Source: UBA1258 sp963643225 (GTDB taxonomy: Bacteria > Bacillota > Clostridia > Lachnospirales > Lachnospiraceae). From it: 64,000 bases of DNA. Below are positions 6,545 to 15,048 of the stretch, in pieces. Both the position numbers and the translations under genes were made by a program. A model generated the notes under the pieces. The model saw only the letters and a program-made list of their open reading frames with translations, did no database searches and was not told where the DNA came from. The stretch is taken from NCBI GenBank assembly GCA_963643225.1, contig CAVIIX010000005.1, forward strand, positions 1 through 64,000, given 5' to 3'. Within the stretch, counting starts at the first letter, position 1. The number at the start of each line of letters is the position of its first letter.

Positions 6545-7600
6545 ATGGAAACAAAAATAATTGTAATTGATGAAAACAACATAAATGAGGCTCTGATAAA
6601 GGAAGCTGGAGAAATACTAAAAAGAGGCGGTCTTGTGGCATTTCCAACAGAGACGGTTTACGGTCTTGGAGGCGATGCTCTTAATCCGGAATCCTCTAAA
6701 AAAATTTATGCGGCAAAGGGACGTCCAAGCGACAATCCTTTAATAGTACATGTATCAAACATGGAAGCCATAGAAAAAATTGTAAAAGAAGTTCCCGAGG
6801 ATGCACGAAAACTAGCCGATAAATTCTGGCCCGGGCCTCTTACAATGATTTTTAATAAAAATGAGAGTGTGCCTAAAGAAACAACAGGCGGCCTTGAAAC
6901 AGTAGCAATCAGAATGCCTTCAAATAAAATCGCAAGGGCACTTATAGATGCAGAAGGAGGCTATATAGCAGCTCCATCGGCCAATCTTTCCGGAAGACCT
7001 TCCCCTACAATTGCAAAATATGTAATTGAGGATATGGACGGTCGTGTCGAAATGATTATTGACGGAGGGGCTTCGGATGTGGGCCTTGAATCTACGATAA
7101 TAGACTTAACGGAGGGTTATCCGTGTATTTTAAGACCGGGGTACATTACTCAGGAAATGCTTGAGAAGGCCTTAAAGGAAGAAGTACAGTGGGACAGAGC
7201 GATAATTGACGCCGACTGTAAAACTGCTCCAAAGGCTCCAGGCATGAAATACCGCCACTATGCTCCAAAGGGAGAGCTTATTATTGTGGAAGGTGACAAG
7301 GAAGCAGTAATCAAAAAGATAAATGAACTGACAGAAGCAGACAAAAAACAAAATTTAAGGGTAGGGGTTATTGCAACTGAGGAAACAAAAGAGTATTATA
7401 ATGCAGGCCTTGTAAAAAGCGCCGGCCATAAAGGCGATGAAAAAGAGGCGGCTCACCATCTTTTCAGAATCTTAAGAGAATTTGATGATGAGAAGGCAGA
7501 TAAGCTGTATTCGGAAGCTTTTTCCGGAGCAGGTGTCGGGGCTGCTGTTATGAACAGACTTTTAAAAGCGGCAGGACATCAGGTAATAAAAGCAGACTAA
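6545..7600 (+). CDS. ywlC: Threonylcarbamoyl-AMP synthase (Sua5/YwlC)
   Basis: This enzyme makes threonylcarbamoyl-adenylate from threonine, bicarbonate and ATP, the first step of t6A37 modification of ANN-decoding tRNAs. The YrdC-type domain fills residues ~15-200, with GGLVAFPTETVYGLGGDA, KGRPSDNPLIVH and the SANLSGRPSPT segment. The Sua5 C-terminal domain follows after KAPGMKYRHYAP. At 351 residues it is the long Sua5 form, not the short TsaC form. The ATG at 6545 lies almost on the predicted transcription start and lacks a Shine-Dalgarno, so the mRNA may be leaderless. An alternative TTG at 6503 overlaps the -35 region. It heads sua5-rpiB-upp. Confidence 0.92.
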   Translation: METKIIVIDENNINEALIKEAGEILKRGGLVAFPTETVYGLGGDALNPESSKKIYAAKGRPSDNPLIVHVSNMEAIEKIVKEVPEDARKLADKFWPGPLTMIFNKNESVPKETTGGLETVAIRMPSNKIARALIDAEGGYIAAPSANLSGRPSPTIAKYVIEDMDGRVEMIIDGGASDVGLESTIIDLTEGYPCILRPGYITQEMLEKALKEEVQWDRAIIDADCKTAPKAPGMKYRHYAPKGELIIVEGDKEAVIKKINELTEADKKQNLRVGVIATEETKEYYNAGLVKSAGHKGDEKEAAHHLFRILREFDDEKADKLYSEAFSGAGVGAAVMNRLLKAAGHQVIKAD

Positions 7601-7610
7601 GGAGTTTAAG

Positions 7611-8039
7611 ATGATAGCAATCGGAAGCGACCACGGCGGGTATGAATTACGCCGGGTTATTATGAAACATTTAGAGGAAAGAGGAATTGAATATAAGGAT
7701 TTTGGATGCCCTGACAAATCCTCCTGCGACTATCCTGTATATGGAAGAGCAGTCGCAAAGGCCGTAGCAAGCGGTGAATGTGAAAAGGGTATTGTAATCT
7801 GTACGACGGGTATCGGCATTTCGATTACAGCCAATAAAGAAAAGGGAATAAGATGTGCTCTTTGCTCTGATACACTTTCGGCATCTTTAACAAGACTTCA
7901 TAATGATGCCAATGTTTTGGCCATGGGCGCAGGCATTGTGGGCAACAACCTTGCAATCGCAATTACAGATACCTTTCTGAATACAAATTTTTCAGGTGAA
8001 GAAAGACACGCCAGAAGAATTGCATTAATAGAACAATAA
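7611..8039 (+). CDS. rpiB: Ribose-5-phosphate isomerase B
   Basis: Interconverts ribose-5-phosphate and ribulose-5-phosphate in the cytoplasmic pentose phosphate pathway. The 142 residues have the RpiB/LacAB signatures: SDHGGYELR at the N terminus, the catalytic cysteine region GIVICTTGIGISITANK, and NDANVLAMGAG. Length is standard. AAGGAG lies just before the ATG, ten bases after the sua5 stop. It is followed by upp, a grouping common in Clostridia that links ribose phosphate to nucleotide salvage. Confidence 0.93.
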   Translation: MIAIGSDHGGYELRRVIMKHLEERGIEYKDFGCPDKSSCDYPVYGRAVAKAVASGECEKGIVICTTGIGISITANKEKGIRCALCSDTLSASLTRLHNDANVLAMGAGIVGNNLAIAITDTFLNTNFSGEERHARRIALIEQ

Positions 8040-8061
8040 GATAATCAAAGGAGAAAACAAC

Positions 8062-8691
8062 ATGTCAAAAGTAGTAATCATGGACCATCCGTTAATCCAG
8101 CACAAAATCGGTTATATCCGCAGAAAGGACACCGGTACAAAGGATTTCAGACAGACAATTTCCGAAATTGCACAGCTCATCTGTTATGAAGCAACAAGAG
8201 ACTTAGAGCTTTCCGACGTAGAAATAGAGACACCTATCTGCAAGACAACAGTTAAAGAATTAAAAGGTAAGAAGATGGCAATTGTGCCTATCTTAAGAGC
8301 CGGTCTTGGTATGGTAGATGGTATGTTGTCATTAATTCCGGCTGCCAAGGTTGGTCATATTGGTCTTTACAGAGATCCCGAGACTCATGAACCTGTTGAA
8401 TATTACTGCAAGCTTCCTGCAGACTGTGCAGAAAGAGAAGTATTTGTGGTAGATCCCATGCTTGCAACAGGCGGTTCAAGCGTAGCTGCCATTCAGATGC
8501 TTAAGGACAAAGGCTGCAAGAAGATTCACTTTATGTGCATTATCGCTGCTCCCGAAGGCATCAAGAGGATGACAGAAGCTCATCCTGATGTTGATTTATA
8601 TGTAGGTGCTTTAGATGATCACCTTAACGAAAATGCATATATTGTACCAGGTCTCGGTGATGCCGGCGACAGAATTTTCGGTACAAAGTAA
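8062..8691 (+). CDS. upp: Uracil phosphoribosyltransferase
   Basis: Salvages uracil with PRPP to UMP. The 209-residue protein has the family layout, including PILRAGLGMVDG, the PRPP-binding loop in VVDPMLATGGSSVAAI and the uracil-binding end YIVPGLGDAGDRIFGT. Length is exactly typical. AAGGAG stands before the ATG, and a strong terminator follows at 8707, making it the last gene of sua5-rpiB-upp. Confidence 0.95.
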   Translation: MSKVVIMDHPLIQHKIGYIRRKDTGTKDFRQTISEIAQLICYEATRDLELSDVEIETPICKTTVKELKGKKMAIVPILRAGLGMVDGMLSLIPAAKVGHIGLYRDPETHEPVEYYCKLPADCAEREVFVVDPMLATGGSSVAAIQMLKDKGCKKIHFMCIIAAPEGIKRMTEAHPDVDLYVGALDDHLNENAYIVPGLGDAGDRIFGTK

Positions 8692-8706
8692 ATAATAAAT
8701 TTAATG

Positions 8707-8731
8707 GCCGGAATGCTTGTAACGTTCCGGC
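8707..8731 (+). terminator. Terminator after upp
   Basis: GCCGGAA/TTCCGGC forms a 7-bp stem with an 11-base loop, followed by TATTTTTG. Confidence 0.8.
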
Positions 8732-8781
8732 TATTTTTGTACAATTAAATAAACAAAAAAATAAATGTAGGAGGAGTAACA

Positions 8782-9261
8782 ATGAAACGTACAGATTATA
8801 TTTCGTGGGATGAGTATTTTATGGGTGTGTCGATGCTTTCCGGTATGCGTTCCAAGGACCCAAACACTCAGGTGGGTGCCTGCATAGTAAGCAGTGACAA
8901 TAAGATTTTATCAATGGGTTATAACGGCTTTCCCAATAACTGTTCAGATGACGATTTCCCCTGGGAAAGAGAAGGCGAAACTCTGGATACAAAATATGCA
9001 TTTGTTACTCACAGCGAGCTTAACGCCATTTTAAATTACAGAGGCGGAAGCCTGGAGGGAGCTAAAATTTATGTTTCATTATTCCCCTGTAATGAATGTG
9101 CGAAGGCCATTATTCAGTGCGGCATTAAGACGATAGTTTACGATAGCGACAAATATGCCGATACTGCATCCACAAAGGCTTCCAAAAGGATGCTTGATGC
9201 AGCAGGTGTTAAATACGTTAAATATGAAAGAACGGGCCGCAAGGTCGAGATAGAAGTTTAA
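8782..9261 (+). CDS. comEB: dCMP deaminase (ComEB-type)
   Basis: Zinc-dependent deamination of dCMP to dUMP, feeding dTMP synthesis. The 159 residues carry the cytidine/deoxycytidylate deaminase motifs: HSELNAIL (zinc-binding His and catalytic Glu) and PCNECAK (two zinc cysteines), with the N-terminal SKDPNTQVGACIVS typical of the dCMP group. AGGAGG-like sequence precedes the ATG. The downstream hydrolase gene starts 12 bases after its stop, so the two are probably co-transcribed. Confidence 0.9.
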   Translation: MKRTDYISWDEYFMGVSMLSGMRSKDPNTQVGACIVSSDNKILSMGYNGFPNNCSDDDFPWEREGETLDTKYAFVTHSELNAILNYRGGSLEGAKIYVSLFPCNECAKAIIQCGIKTIVYDSDKYADTASTKASKRMLDAAGVKYVKYERTGRKVEIEV

Positions 9262-9273
9262 AGCAGGTAGAGA

Positions 9274-10434
9274 GTGAAGAGAAGACTAAAGAAAATACTG
9301 TCACTTTTAATAGTGACAGCTGTTCTATGCGGGACAATTCCATATCAGACCTATGCAAGTCAGACTACAAAGGATAAGCTTTCCGAAGCAAAGAAAGAAA
9401 AGGATGCGGCTCAGGGAAAGGTTGATGATGCCCAAAAAGAAGTGGATGACTTAAACAGCCGAAAGAAGGCCTTAAAGAAGGAATTAAACAATCTAAATTC
9501 CGAGCTTGAGGCAATCGTTGAAAAAATCAATGCTTTAGAAACAAAGATTTCAGATAAGGAAGCAAAGATAGCAGATACTCTTGAGGCCTTAGAAGAAGCA
9601 AAGCGCGTTGAAAAAGAGCAGTACGAGTCTATGAAGAAACGTATTAAATTCATGTACGAGGATTCACAAAGCCTTTATCTTGAAATAATGTTTCAGGCAA
9701 GATCCTTTTCGGATTTCATAACCCTAAGTAATTATATTGACGATCTTGTGACTTATGACAGGACGAAGTTTAACGAATACCAGGACATAAGAATTTCGAT
9801 AGAAGAACTGGAAGCAAAGCTCGAATCTGAAAAGGCCGAGCTTGATTCCTTAAAGGCTTTGGCAGAAGAAGAAAAAGCCAATGTGATGGTTGTCATCGAA
9901 AAGACTCAGAATAATATTTCAGAATACAACGATTTGATTGACGATGCGGAAGCAGAACTCATAGCCTATGAAGAAGAATTAAAAGCAAAGGAAAATTCCG
10001 TAGCGGCACTTCAGAAACAGTTAGAAGAAGAACTAAGAATGTCACAGCTTGCGGCATCAAGCTATTGGAGGGATATTTCGGAAGTAACCTTTGACGAAGG
10101 CGACAGATACCTTTTGGCAGTCCTTATATATTGTGAAGCAGGTGGCGAGCCATATGAAGGTCAGGTGGCTGTAGGTGCAGTTGTAATGAACAGAGTATTA
10201 AGCTCTGTATATCCAAATACTGTATCTGGTGTAATTTACCAGAAGTATCAATTCTCTCCTGTGGGAAGCGGAAGGCTTGGTTATTATTTATCGATTGGTA
10301 AAACAACACAAAGCTGTTACAATGCAGCCGATGCTGCAATGGCAGGGGTTACAAACGTAGGAAACTGCCTGCATTTCAGAACTCCAATAGAAGGGTTGAC
10401 AGGAATTCAGATAGGAAATCACATATTTTACTAA
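9274..10434 (+). CDS. Secreted coiled-coil protein with SleB-type cell-wall hydrolase domain
   Basis: A probable exported peptidoglycan hydrolase. A signal peptide (KILSLLIVTAVLCGTIPYQTYA) is followed by ~230 residues of PcsB/EnvC-like coiled coil (KEKDAAQGKVDDAQKEVDDL and later heptads). The C-terminal ~110 residues match the Hydrolase_2/SleB family, with ylLAVLIYCEAGGEPYEGQ (the presumed catalytic Glu in the EAGGE motif), GAVVMNRV, YQFSPV and the end GNHIFY. The start is GTG at 9274 with a weak GGTAGAGAG site. The coiled coil suggests control by an FtsEX-like partner, which is not in this window. A spore-cortex role is possible from the SleB domain, but general wall turnover fits as well. 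Confidence 0.85.
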   Translation: MKRRLKKILSLLIVTAVLCGTIPYQTYASQTTKDKLSEAKKEKDAAQGKVDDAQKEVDDLNSRKKALKKELNNLNSELEAIVEKINALETKISDKEAKIADTLEALEEAKRVEKEQYESMKKRIKFMYEDSQSLYLEIMFQARSFSDFITLSNYIDDLVTYDRTKFNEYQDIRISIEELEAKLESEKAELDSLKALAEEEKANVMVVIEKTQNNISEYNDLIDDAEAELIAYEEELKAKENSVAALQKQLEEELRMSQLAASSYWRDISEVTFDEGDRYLLAVLIYCEAGGEPYEGQVAVGAVVMNRVLSSVYPNTVSGVIYQKYQFSPVGSGRLGYYLSIGKTTQSCYNAADAAMAGVTNVGNCLHFRTPIEGLTGIQIGNHIFY

Positions 10435-10541
10435 CGAAAAAAAACTTGCAAAACGCGCTTTCTGTGAAAGAGTTTCGCCAAGTGACAGAAATAATATAAA
10501 ACCAAAAAGAAATTGTCAGAAAATAAAGAAGGTAAAAACAG

Positions 10542-11471
10542 TTGGTAAAAAACATCATCGCAAATGTAAACGAAGTTATCGTAGGAAAAGAGGAAATAAC
10601 AAAATTGTTGCTTACATGCATGATTTCAGGCGGTCATGTTTTGCTTGAAGACTTGCCTGGAAGCGGTAAGACTAAACTTTCAAAGGCTTTAAGCAAATCA
10701 TTAAGCATGTCATTTTCAAGAATTCAGTTTACTCCGGACTTACTTCCTACAGATGTGACGGGACTCAACGTTTACAATAAAGAAAAGAATGAATTTATAT
10801 TAAGGAAGGGCCCTGTATTTACAAATATTTTACTTGCTGATGAAATTAACAGAGCAACTCCCCGTACCCAGGCTGGATTGCTTGAATGCATGGAAGAACA
10901 TCAGGTGACAATTGATGGGGAAACTTTAACGTTAGAAGAACCCTTCTTTGTAATGGCAACGCAAAATCCTATAGAGACAACAGGCACATTCCAACTTCCA
11001 GAGGCTCAGCTTGACAGATTTTTAATGAAGCTTTCAATGGGACCTCTTTCTTATGAAGAAGAACTGGATGTAATGAATAGATACATGAAGGAAGACCCTA
11101 TTACATCATTAAAGCCGGTGGCTTCTGCTGAGGATATTCTTAAATTAAGAGAAAAAGCAAAAAGCATTTATATGTCCGAAGACATAAAGAAATATATTTT
11201 AAATATTGTGTCTGAAACAAGAAAACACCCAAAGGTGCTGGCAGGCGTAAGCGTAAGAGGAACTTTGGCTTTAATGAACGCCGTTAAGGCTTATGCTTTA
11301 ATAGACGGAAGAGATTATTGTATTCCTGATGATGTGAATGCTCTTTCAATTCCTGTATTGTCCCACAGACTGGTGTTATCTTACCATCAGGGTAATTTTG
11401 AAGAGGCTAAGGGTGTAATTTCTTATATATTAAAGACCCTTAACAAACCCACTGAAAACTTTAAAGCATAA
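10542..11471 (+). CDS. MoxR-family AAA+ ATPase
   Basis: A chaperone-like ATPase that typically works with DUF58 and transglutaminase-like proteins encoded alongside. The 309 residues show Walker A (LEDLPGSGKTKLSKAL, near 37-45), sensor and Walker B (LLADEINRATPRTQ), and the MoxR fingerprint ATQNPIETTGTFQLPEAQLDRF. The TTG start is supported by GAAGG about ten bases upstream. It is first in a tightly packed operon with DUF58, a membrane protein, a methyltransferase and a secreted propeller protein. The target that is assembled or activated is unknown. Confidence 0.9.
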   Translation: MVKNIIANVNEVIVGKEEITKLLLTCMISGGHVLLEDLPGSGKTKLSKALSKSLSMSFSRIQFTPDLLPTDVTGLNVYNKEKNEFILRKGPVFTNILLADEINRATPRTQAGLLECMEEHQVTIDGETLTLEEPFFVMATQNPIETTGTFQLPEAQLDRFLMKLSMGPLSYEEELDVMNRYMKEDPITSLKPVASAEDILKLREKAKSIYMSEDIKKYILNIVSETRKHPKVLAGVSVRGTLALMNAVKAYALIDGRDYCIPDDVNALSIPVLSHRLVLSYHQGNFEEAKGVISYILKTLNKPTENFKA

Positions 11472-11481
11472 AGAGGTTAAC

Positions 11482-12633
11482 ATGTATATTCTTTTTGCTG
11501 CAATATTGGCTCTTTTACTGTATTTTATACAGTTTAGAATATATAAGAATAAGTGGAAGAAAAATCTCTATGCAGATGCTTATTTTAAAGCAGATGAGGC
11601 CTTTGCAGGAGATGAGGCAGAGCTTACGGAAACGATAGAGAACCGGAAGGGACTGCCCTTACCAATGGTTAAAATGAAGCTTCAGTTATCAAGGAAGCTT
11701 CTTTTTCGTGAAATGGAAAATTCAAGAGTTTCGGATTTCTTTAACAGAACCGACATTTATTCAATTAAGCCTTATGAAAAGGTTACGCGTACGATTAAAT
11801 TTATATGTAAAGAAAGAGGGTATTATGATTTTAACGGAATAGATCTTCTTTCTACGGATCTTTTTTATTCAACGGAATTTGTAAAGGCCTACGATTCGGC
11901 GTCTCATTTATATGTGTATCCAAAGCCCTATGACAGGGAAGCGCTTAAGCCGGTTTTGACAAAAATTAATGGGGAAGTAATTACAAAAAATAACATAATT
12001 GAAGATCCCTTTGAATTAAAGGGCATAAGAGAATATCAGACTTACGATTCCTTAAGAAACATTAACTGGAAGGCATCTGCCAAAACGGATGACCTAATGG
12101 TTAATATGCATGATTACACGGCTAAAAGAACAATACGTATATTTTTAAATTTTGAAAATAATACTGTATTAAAAAGGGATGAGCTTATGGAGCTTTCTAT
12201 AAGCATGGCTGTTTCAAGTATAATTTTCTTTTGCAGCGAGAATATACCCGTAAGTATATATGCTAATTCCAAGGACATTTTATCTGACAGCTTTATAAAG
12301 ATTGATGAAGGAAGCGGAGAATCACACATAAGAACCGCCAACAGAGCCTTTGCAAGAATAGATTTAAGTAAGGCTGCCTACAGCTTTTCTGAAATTTTTA
12401 AAGAGGATTTGCTAAACTGTGATGAGGAAGCCTATACGATAATTATTTCTCCTTATATGCAGGAGGATTTTCAAAAGCTGTTATTAAGAATGAAAAGTAA
12501 GGGCTTGGATTTTACATGGCTGTGCCCTGAGTATAAAAGCAATCCCTTTGAGGCTAAGGAGGATTTAAGGGATAATTTTGTTTCGATAAAAGCAGAGGAG
12601 GCGTTATATGAATATGAAGTATCGCTTTCTTGA
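11482..12633 (+). CDS. DUF58 domain protein
   Basis: A 383-residue membrane-associated partner of MoxR ATPases. One N-terminal membrane segment (ILFAAILALLLYFI) is followed by a beta-rich region. The DUF58 core, with its vWA-like fold, centres on RNINWKASAKTDDLMVNMHDYT near residues 195-215. The gene starts ten bases after moxR and its 3' end overlaps the next gene by 26 bases, typical of translational coupling. Function in the family is unsettled; a scaffold role in envelope protein maturation is inferred. Confidence 0.85.
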   Translation: MYILFAAILALLLYFIQFRIYKNKWKKNLYADAYFKADEAFAGDEAELTETIENRKGLPLPMVKMKLQLSRKLLFREMENSRVSDFFNRTDIYSIKPYEKVTRTIKFICKERGYYDFNGIDLLSTDLFYSTEFVKAYDSASHLYVYPKPYDREALKPVLTKINGEVITKNNIIEDPFELKGIREYQTYDSLRNINWKASAKTDDLMVNMHDYTAKRTIRIFLNFENNTVLKRDELMELSISMAVSSIIFFCSENIPVSIYANSKDILSDSFIKIDEGSGESHIRTANRAFARIDLSKAAYSFSEIFKEDLLNCDEEAYTIIISPYMQEDFQKLLLRMKSKGLDFTWLCPEYKSNPFEAKEDLRDNFVSIKAEEALYEYEVSLS

Positions 12634-13882
12634 TCCTGTAAAGGATTTAATATCCGTAATTTTAAATTATCTTGTGACGGCGTCAGTATGGGTAATGCTT
12701 TTGGGAATAATTAAAATCCCTGTAAATATATATAAGCTTTTGCTGGGATTATTAATAGGTGTATGCCTTTATATAATAAGAACGTATATAAACAGACTGA
12801 TTTTTTATTTGACGGCACATTTAATAACAGGCGTTTTATTTATAACGTTATTAAAAGGAACTGTATACGAAACGGCTGTGAATACCATCGTTATTCTGTT
12901 TATGGTGACGGTTTCTTTTTTAAAGAGAGTTAAGACTTCTGACTCTTCAGAAAAGCCGATACATCCAGGCGGGGCATCCGGAATTATGCTTGTATGCTTT
13001 ATTGTGCTTAACTATTTAAAAGAAACTGAAGTACTTAAGCTTATGCCTAAATTCACGCTTCTGTTTGCGGCGTTGTATTTAGTGTATATATATTTAAGAC
13101 AGTACCTGTGGTTTGATTTTATGAACCGGAAAGTTATAACCAAAATGCCTACAAGGGATTTGGTAAAGGCTGATGCACCATATGTGGGACTTTTGACGGT
13201 ATTTTATATAATTACCTGTCTTTTATGCCTTGATGAAGCTTTGATACAAAGGCTAAGCGACTGGATTCATGAAAAGATAAAGGCCTTTATGATATGGCTT
13301 TTATCCTTAATACCTAAAGGGGAGGTAACGGCTCCCATGCAGGAAAACAATATAATGCTGCAAAATCCCATGGAAGGATTAGGTATTATTGAAGAAGTCA
13401 AGGAACCGTCGATACTTGCTAAAATACTTGAAAAAGTGGTAATATATGTTGCCATTATAATCGCAGTAGCAGGTGTTATTTCAATACTGGTTTTTATTGT
13501 TTACACTATAATAAAGAGGTTTAAAGGTGTTGATAACGAAAAGCTTCCTGATGCAGAACTTGATTATACGGAAGAAAAAGAAAAGCTTGACCGAAGGAAT
13601 AAGGAAAAGGGAAGAGCAAAAAGAGGAATAATTACAACACCTTCAGAAAAAATAAGGCGACTGTATTTTGAAATTGTAAGGCATAAGAATAAAACCTGTG
13701 AAAAGCCTGAAAAGGTGACAGCAAGAGAATTCATGATGCTTTTAAATGCAGAAGATGAAGAAAGCGCATTTTCTTTTGCTAAAATTTATGAAAAGGCAAG
13801 ATATTCCCCCTTAGAAATCAGTAAAGAAGACGTAAAAACTGCGAAACGGTTATACGATATTTTGATTAAGGAAAACAAATGA
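12608..13882 (+). CDS. Polytopic membrane protein with DUF4129-like C terminus
   Basis: The 424 residues begin with about six hydrophobic segments (~15-175), have another near 195-215, and a further one near 278-302. A charged cytoplasmic tail (TPSEKIRRLYFEIVRH...TAREF...FAKIYEKARYSPLEIS) resembles the DUF4129 domain found at the C terminus of TgpA-type transglutaminase proteins in MoxR clusters. The transglutaminase domain itself (Cys-His-Asp) is absent, so this may be a split or reduced version of that partner. It overlaps DUF58 by 26 bases, and an ATGA overlap links it to the next gene. Confidence 0.7.
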   Translation: MNMKYRFLDPVKDLISVILNYLVTASVWVMLLGIIKIPVNIYKLLLGLLIGVCLYIIRTYINRLIFYLTAHLITGVLFITLLKGTVYETAVNTIVILFMVTVSFLKRVKTSDSSEKPIHPGGASGIMLVCFIVLNYLKETEVLKLMPKFTLLFAALYLVYIYLRQYLWFDFMNRKVITKMPTRDLVKADAPYVGLLTVFYIITCLLCLDEALIQRLSDWIHEKIKAFMIWLLSLIPKGEVTAPMQENNIMLQNPMEGLGIIEEVKEPSILAKILEKVVIYVAIIIAVAGVISILVFIVYTIIKRFKGVDNEKLPDAELDYTEEKEKLDRRNKEKGRAKRGIITTPSEKIRRLYFEIVRHKNKTCEKPEKVTAREFMMLLNAEDEESAFSFAKIYEKARYSPLEISKEDVKTAKRLYDILIKENK

Positions 13883-15048
13883 CTTATCAGGAATTAGTTA
13901 AAGAAATTGCATCGGAAAAGTTAATAAGGATAGTGCTTTCAAAGCCTGTTAATAAAAATGAAATAAGTAAGCTTTTTGTAAGACCTGTAAAGGTAAAAGA
14001 AAAGCTTTTGTTTCAGGTTACAAAAAGTGTAGGAAATAAAGCATCAAACACCTGTAAGGAAATACATGAAAACTATGACAAAAAGGCATTGGAGGCGTTG
14101 CTTTTAAATGTAATTCCAAAGGATTTTTATCAGGGTCTTTTTGAAGCGGATGGCCTTGGAGTAACGGTTTTAGCCAATAAAAAGGGCACTATAACGGTTG
14201 TAAAAAACAAAACGGTTACAGGTAAAAAAGAGTCCTTAGAACACAACCGGACAAAGAACTATTTAATAAAGGAGGGGACAGCTGTACCCTTTATGGTAGA
14301 TCTTGGAGTAATGACGCCGGATGGCAGAGTCGCAAAGGCTAAATATGATAAATTCAGACAGATAAACAGGTATCTTGAATTTGTCGATGACTGTATAGAT
14401 AAGCTGGATACAGACAGAACCCTTACCATAATAGATTTTGGCTGCGGAAAATCTTATCTTACCTTTGCATTATATTATTATCTTGTAGAACTAAAACATA
14501 TCAAGGCACATATTATAGGGCTTGATTTAAAAACGGATGTTATCAATGAGTGCAACCGCCTTCGTAAAAAATACAGATATCAGTATCTTGAATTTATAGA
14601 GGGAGATATCGAGCATTTTGAAGGTGTAGAGCGGGTGGACATGGTGATAACGCTTCATGCTTGCGATACTGCAACCGACTACGCTTTGTATAAAGCGGTA
14701 AAGTGGGGAGCGGATGTAATAATGGCAGTACCATGCTGTCAGCATGAATTAAATAAGCTTAAACCGGATGCTGTTCTTTTGGGCATTTCAGATTTCGGTA
14801 TACTTAAGGAAAGGATGTCTGCAATAATTACGGATGCGTGTCGCGCAAATATTTTGATCGAGCAGGGATACGATACACAGATTCTCGAATTTATCGATAT
14901 TGAGCACACTCCCAAGAATCTCTTAATAAGAGCCGTTAAGAGCGGCAATAAAATGGTGCCTTCAGGTGTGATTAAAAAGGAAGAGAATTTAGTGAAGCTT
15001 GCGGGCGGAGAAATAACGTTAGAGAGACTGTTTAAAGAAAACGAATGA
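13879..15048 (+). CDS. Class I SAM-dependent methyltransferase
   Basis: A 389-residue methyltransferase. An N-terminal ~150-residue domain (basic, possibly nucleic-acid binding) precedes a Rossmann domain with motif I IIDFGCGKSYLTFALYYY near 180-197, an acidic motif II at LDLKTDVI, and an ITLHACDTATDYAL segment followed by AVPCCQHELN. The PCC motif and layout resemble a family of putative RNA methyltransferases common in Firmicutes. Substrate not known. It is coupled by ATGA overlaps on both sides, so it is an integral part of the MoxR operon despite having no obvious envelope role. Confidence 0.75.
   Translation: MTYQELVKEIASEKLIRIVLSKPVNKNEISKLFVRPVKVKEKLLFQVTKSVGNKASNTCKEIHENYDKKALEALLLNVIPKDFYQGLFEADGLGVTVLANKKGTITVVKNKTVTGKKESLEHNRTKNYLIKEGTAVPFMVDLGVMTPDGRVAKAKYDKFRQINRYLEFVDDCIDKLDTDRTLTIIDFGCGKSYLTFALYYYLVELKHIKAHIIGLDLKTDVINECNRLRKKYRYQYLEFIEGDIEHFEGVERVDMVITLHACDTATDYALYKAVKWGADVIMAVPCCQHELNKLKPDAVLLGISDFGILKERMSAIITDACRANILIEQGYDTQILEFIDIEHTPKNLLIRAVKSGNKMVPSGVIKKEENLVKLAGGEITLERLFKENE

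Noticed and set aside
10441..10541. A terminator or promoter before moxR (TTTCTGT...ACAGAAA inverted repeat at 10459-10491)
   Set aside because: The stem is short with a 19-base loop and no T-run, and no good -35/-10 pair could be placed.
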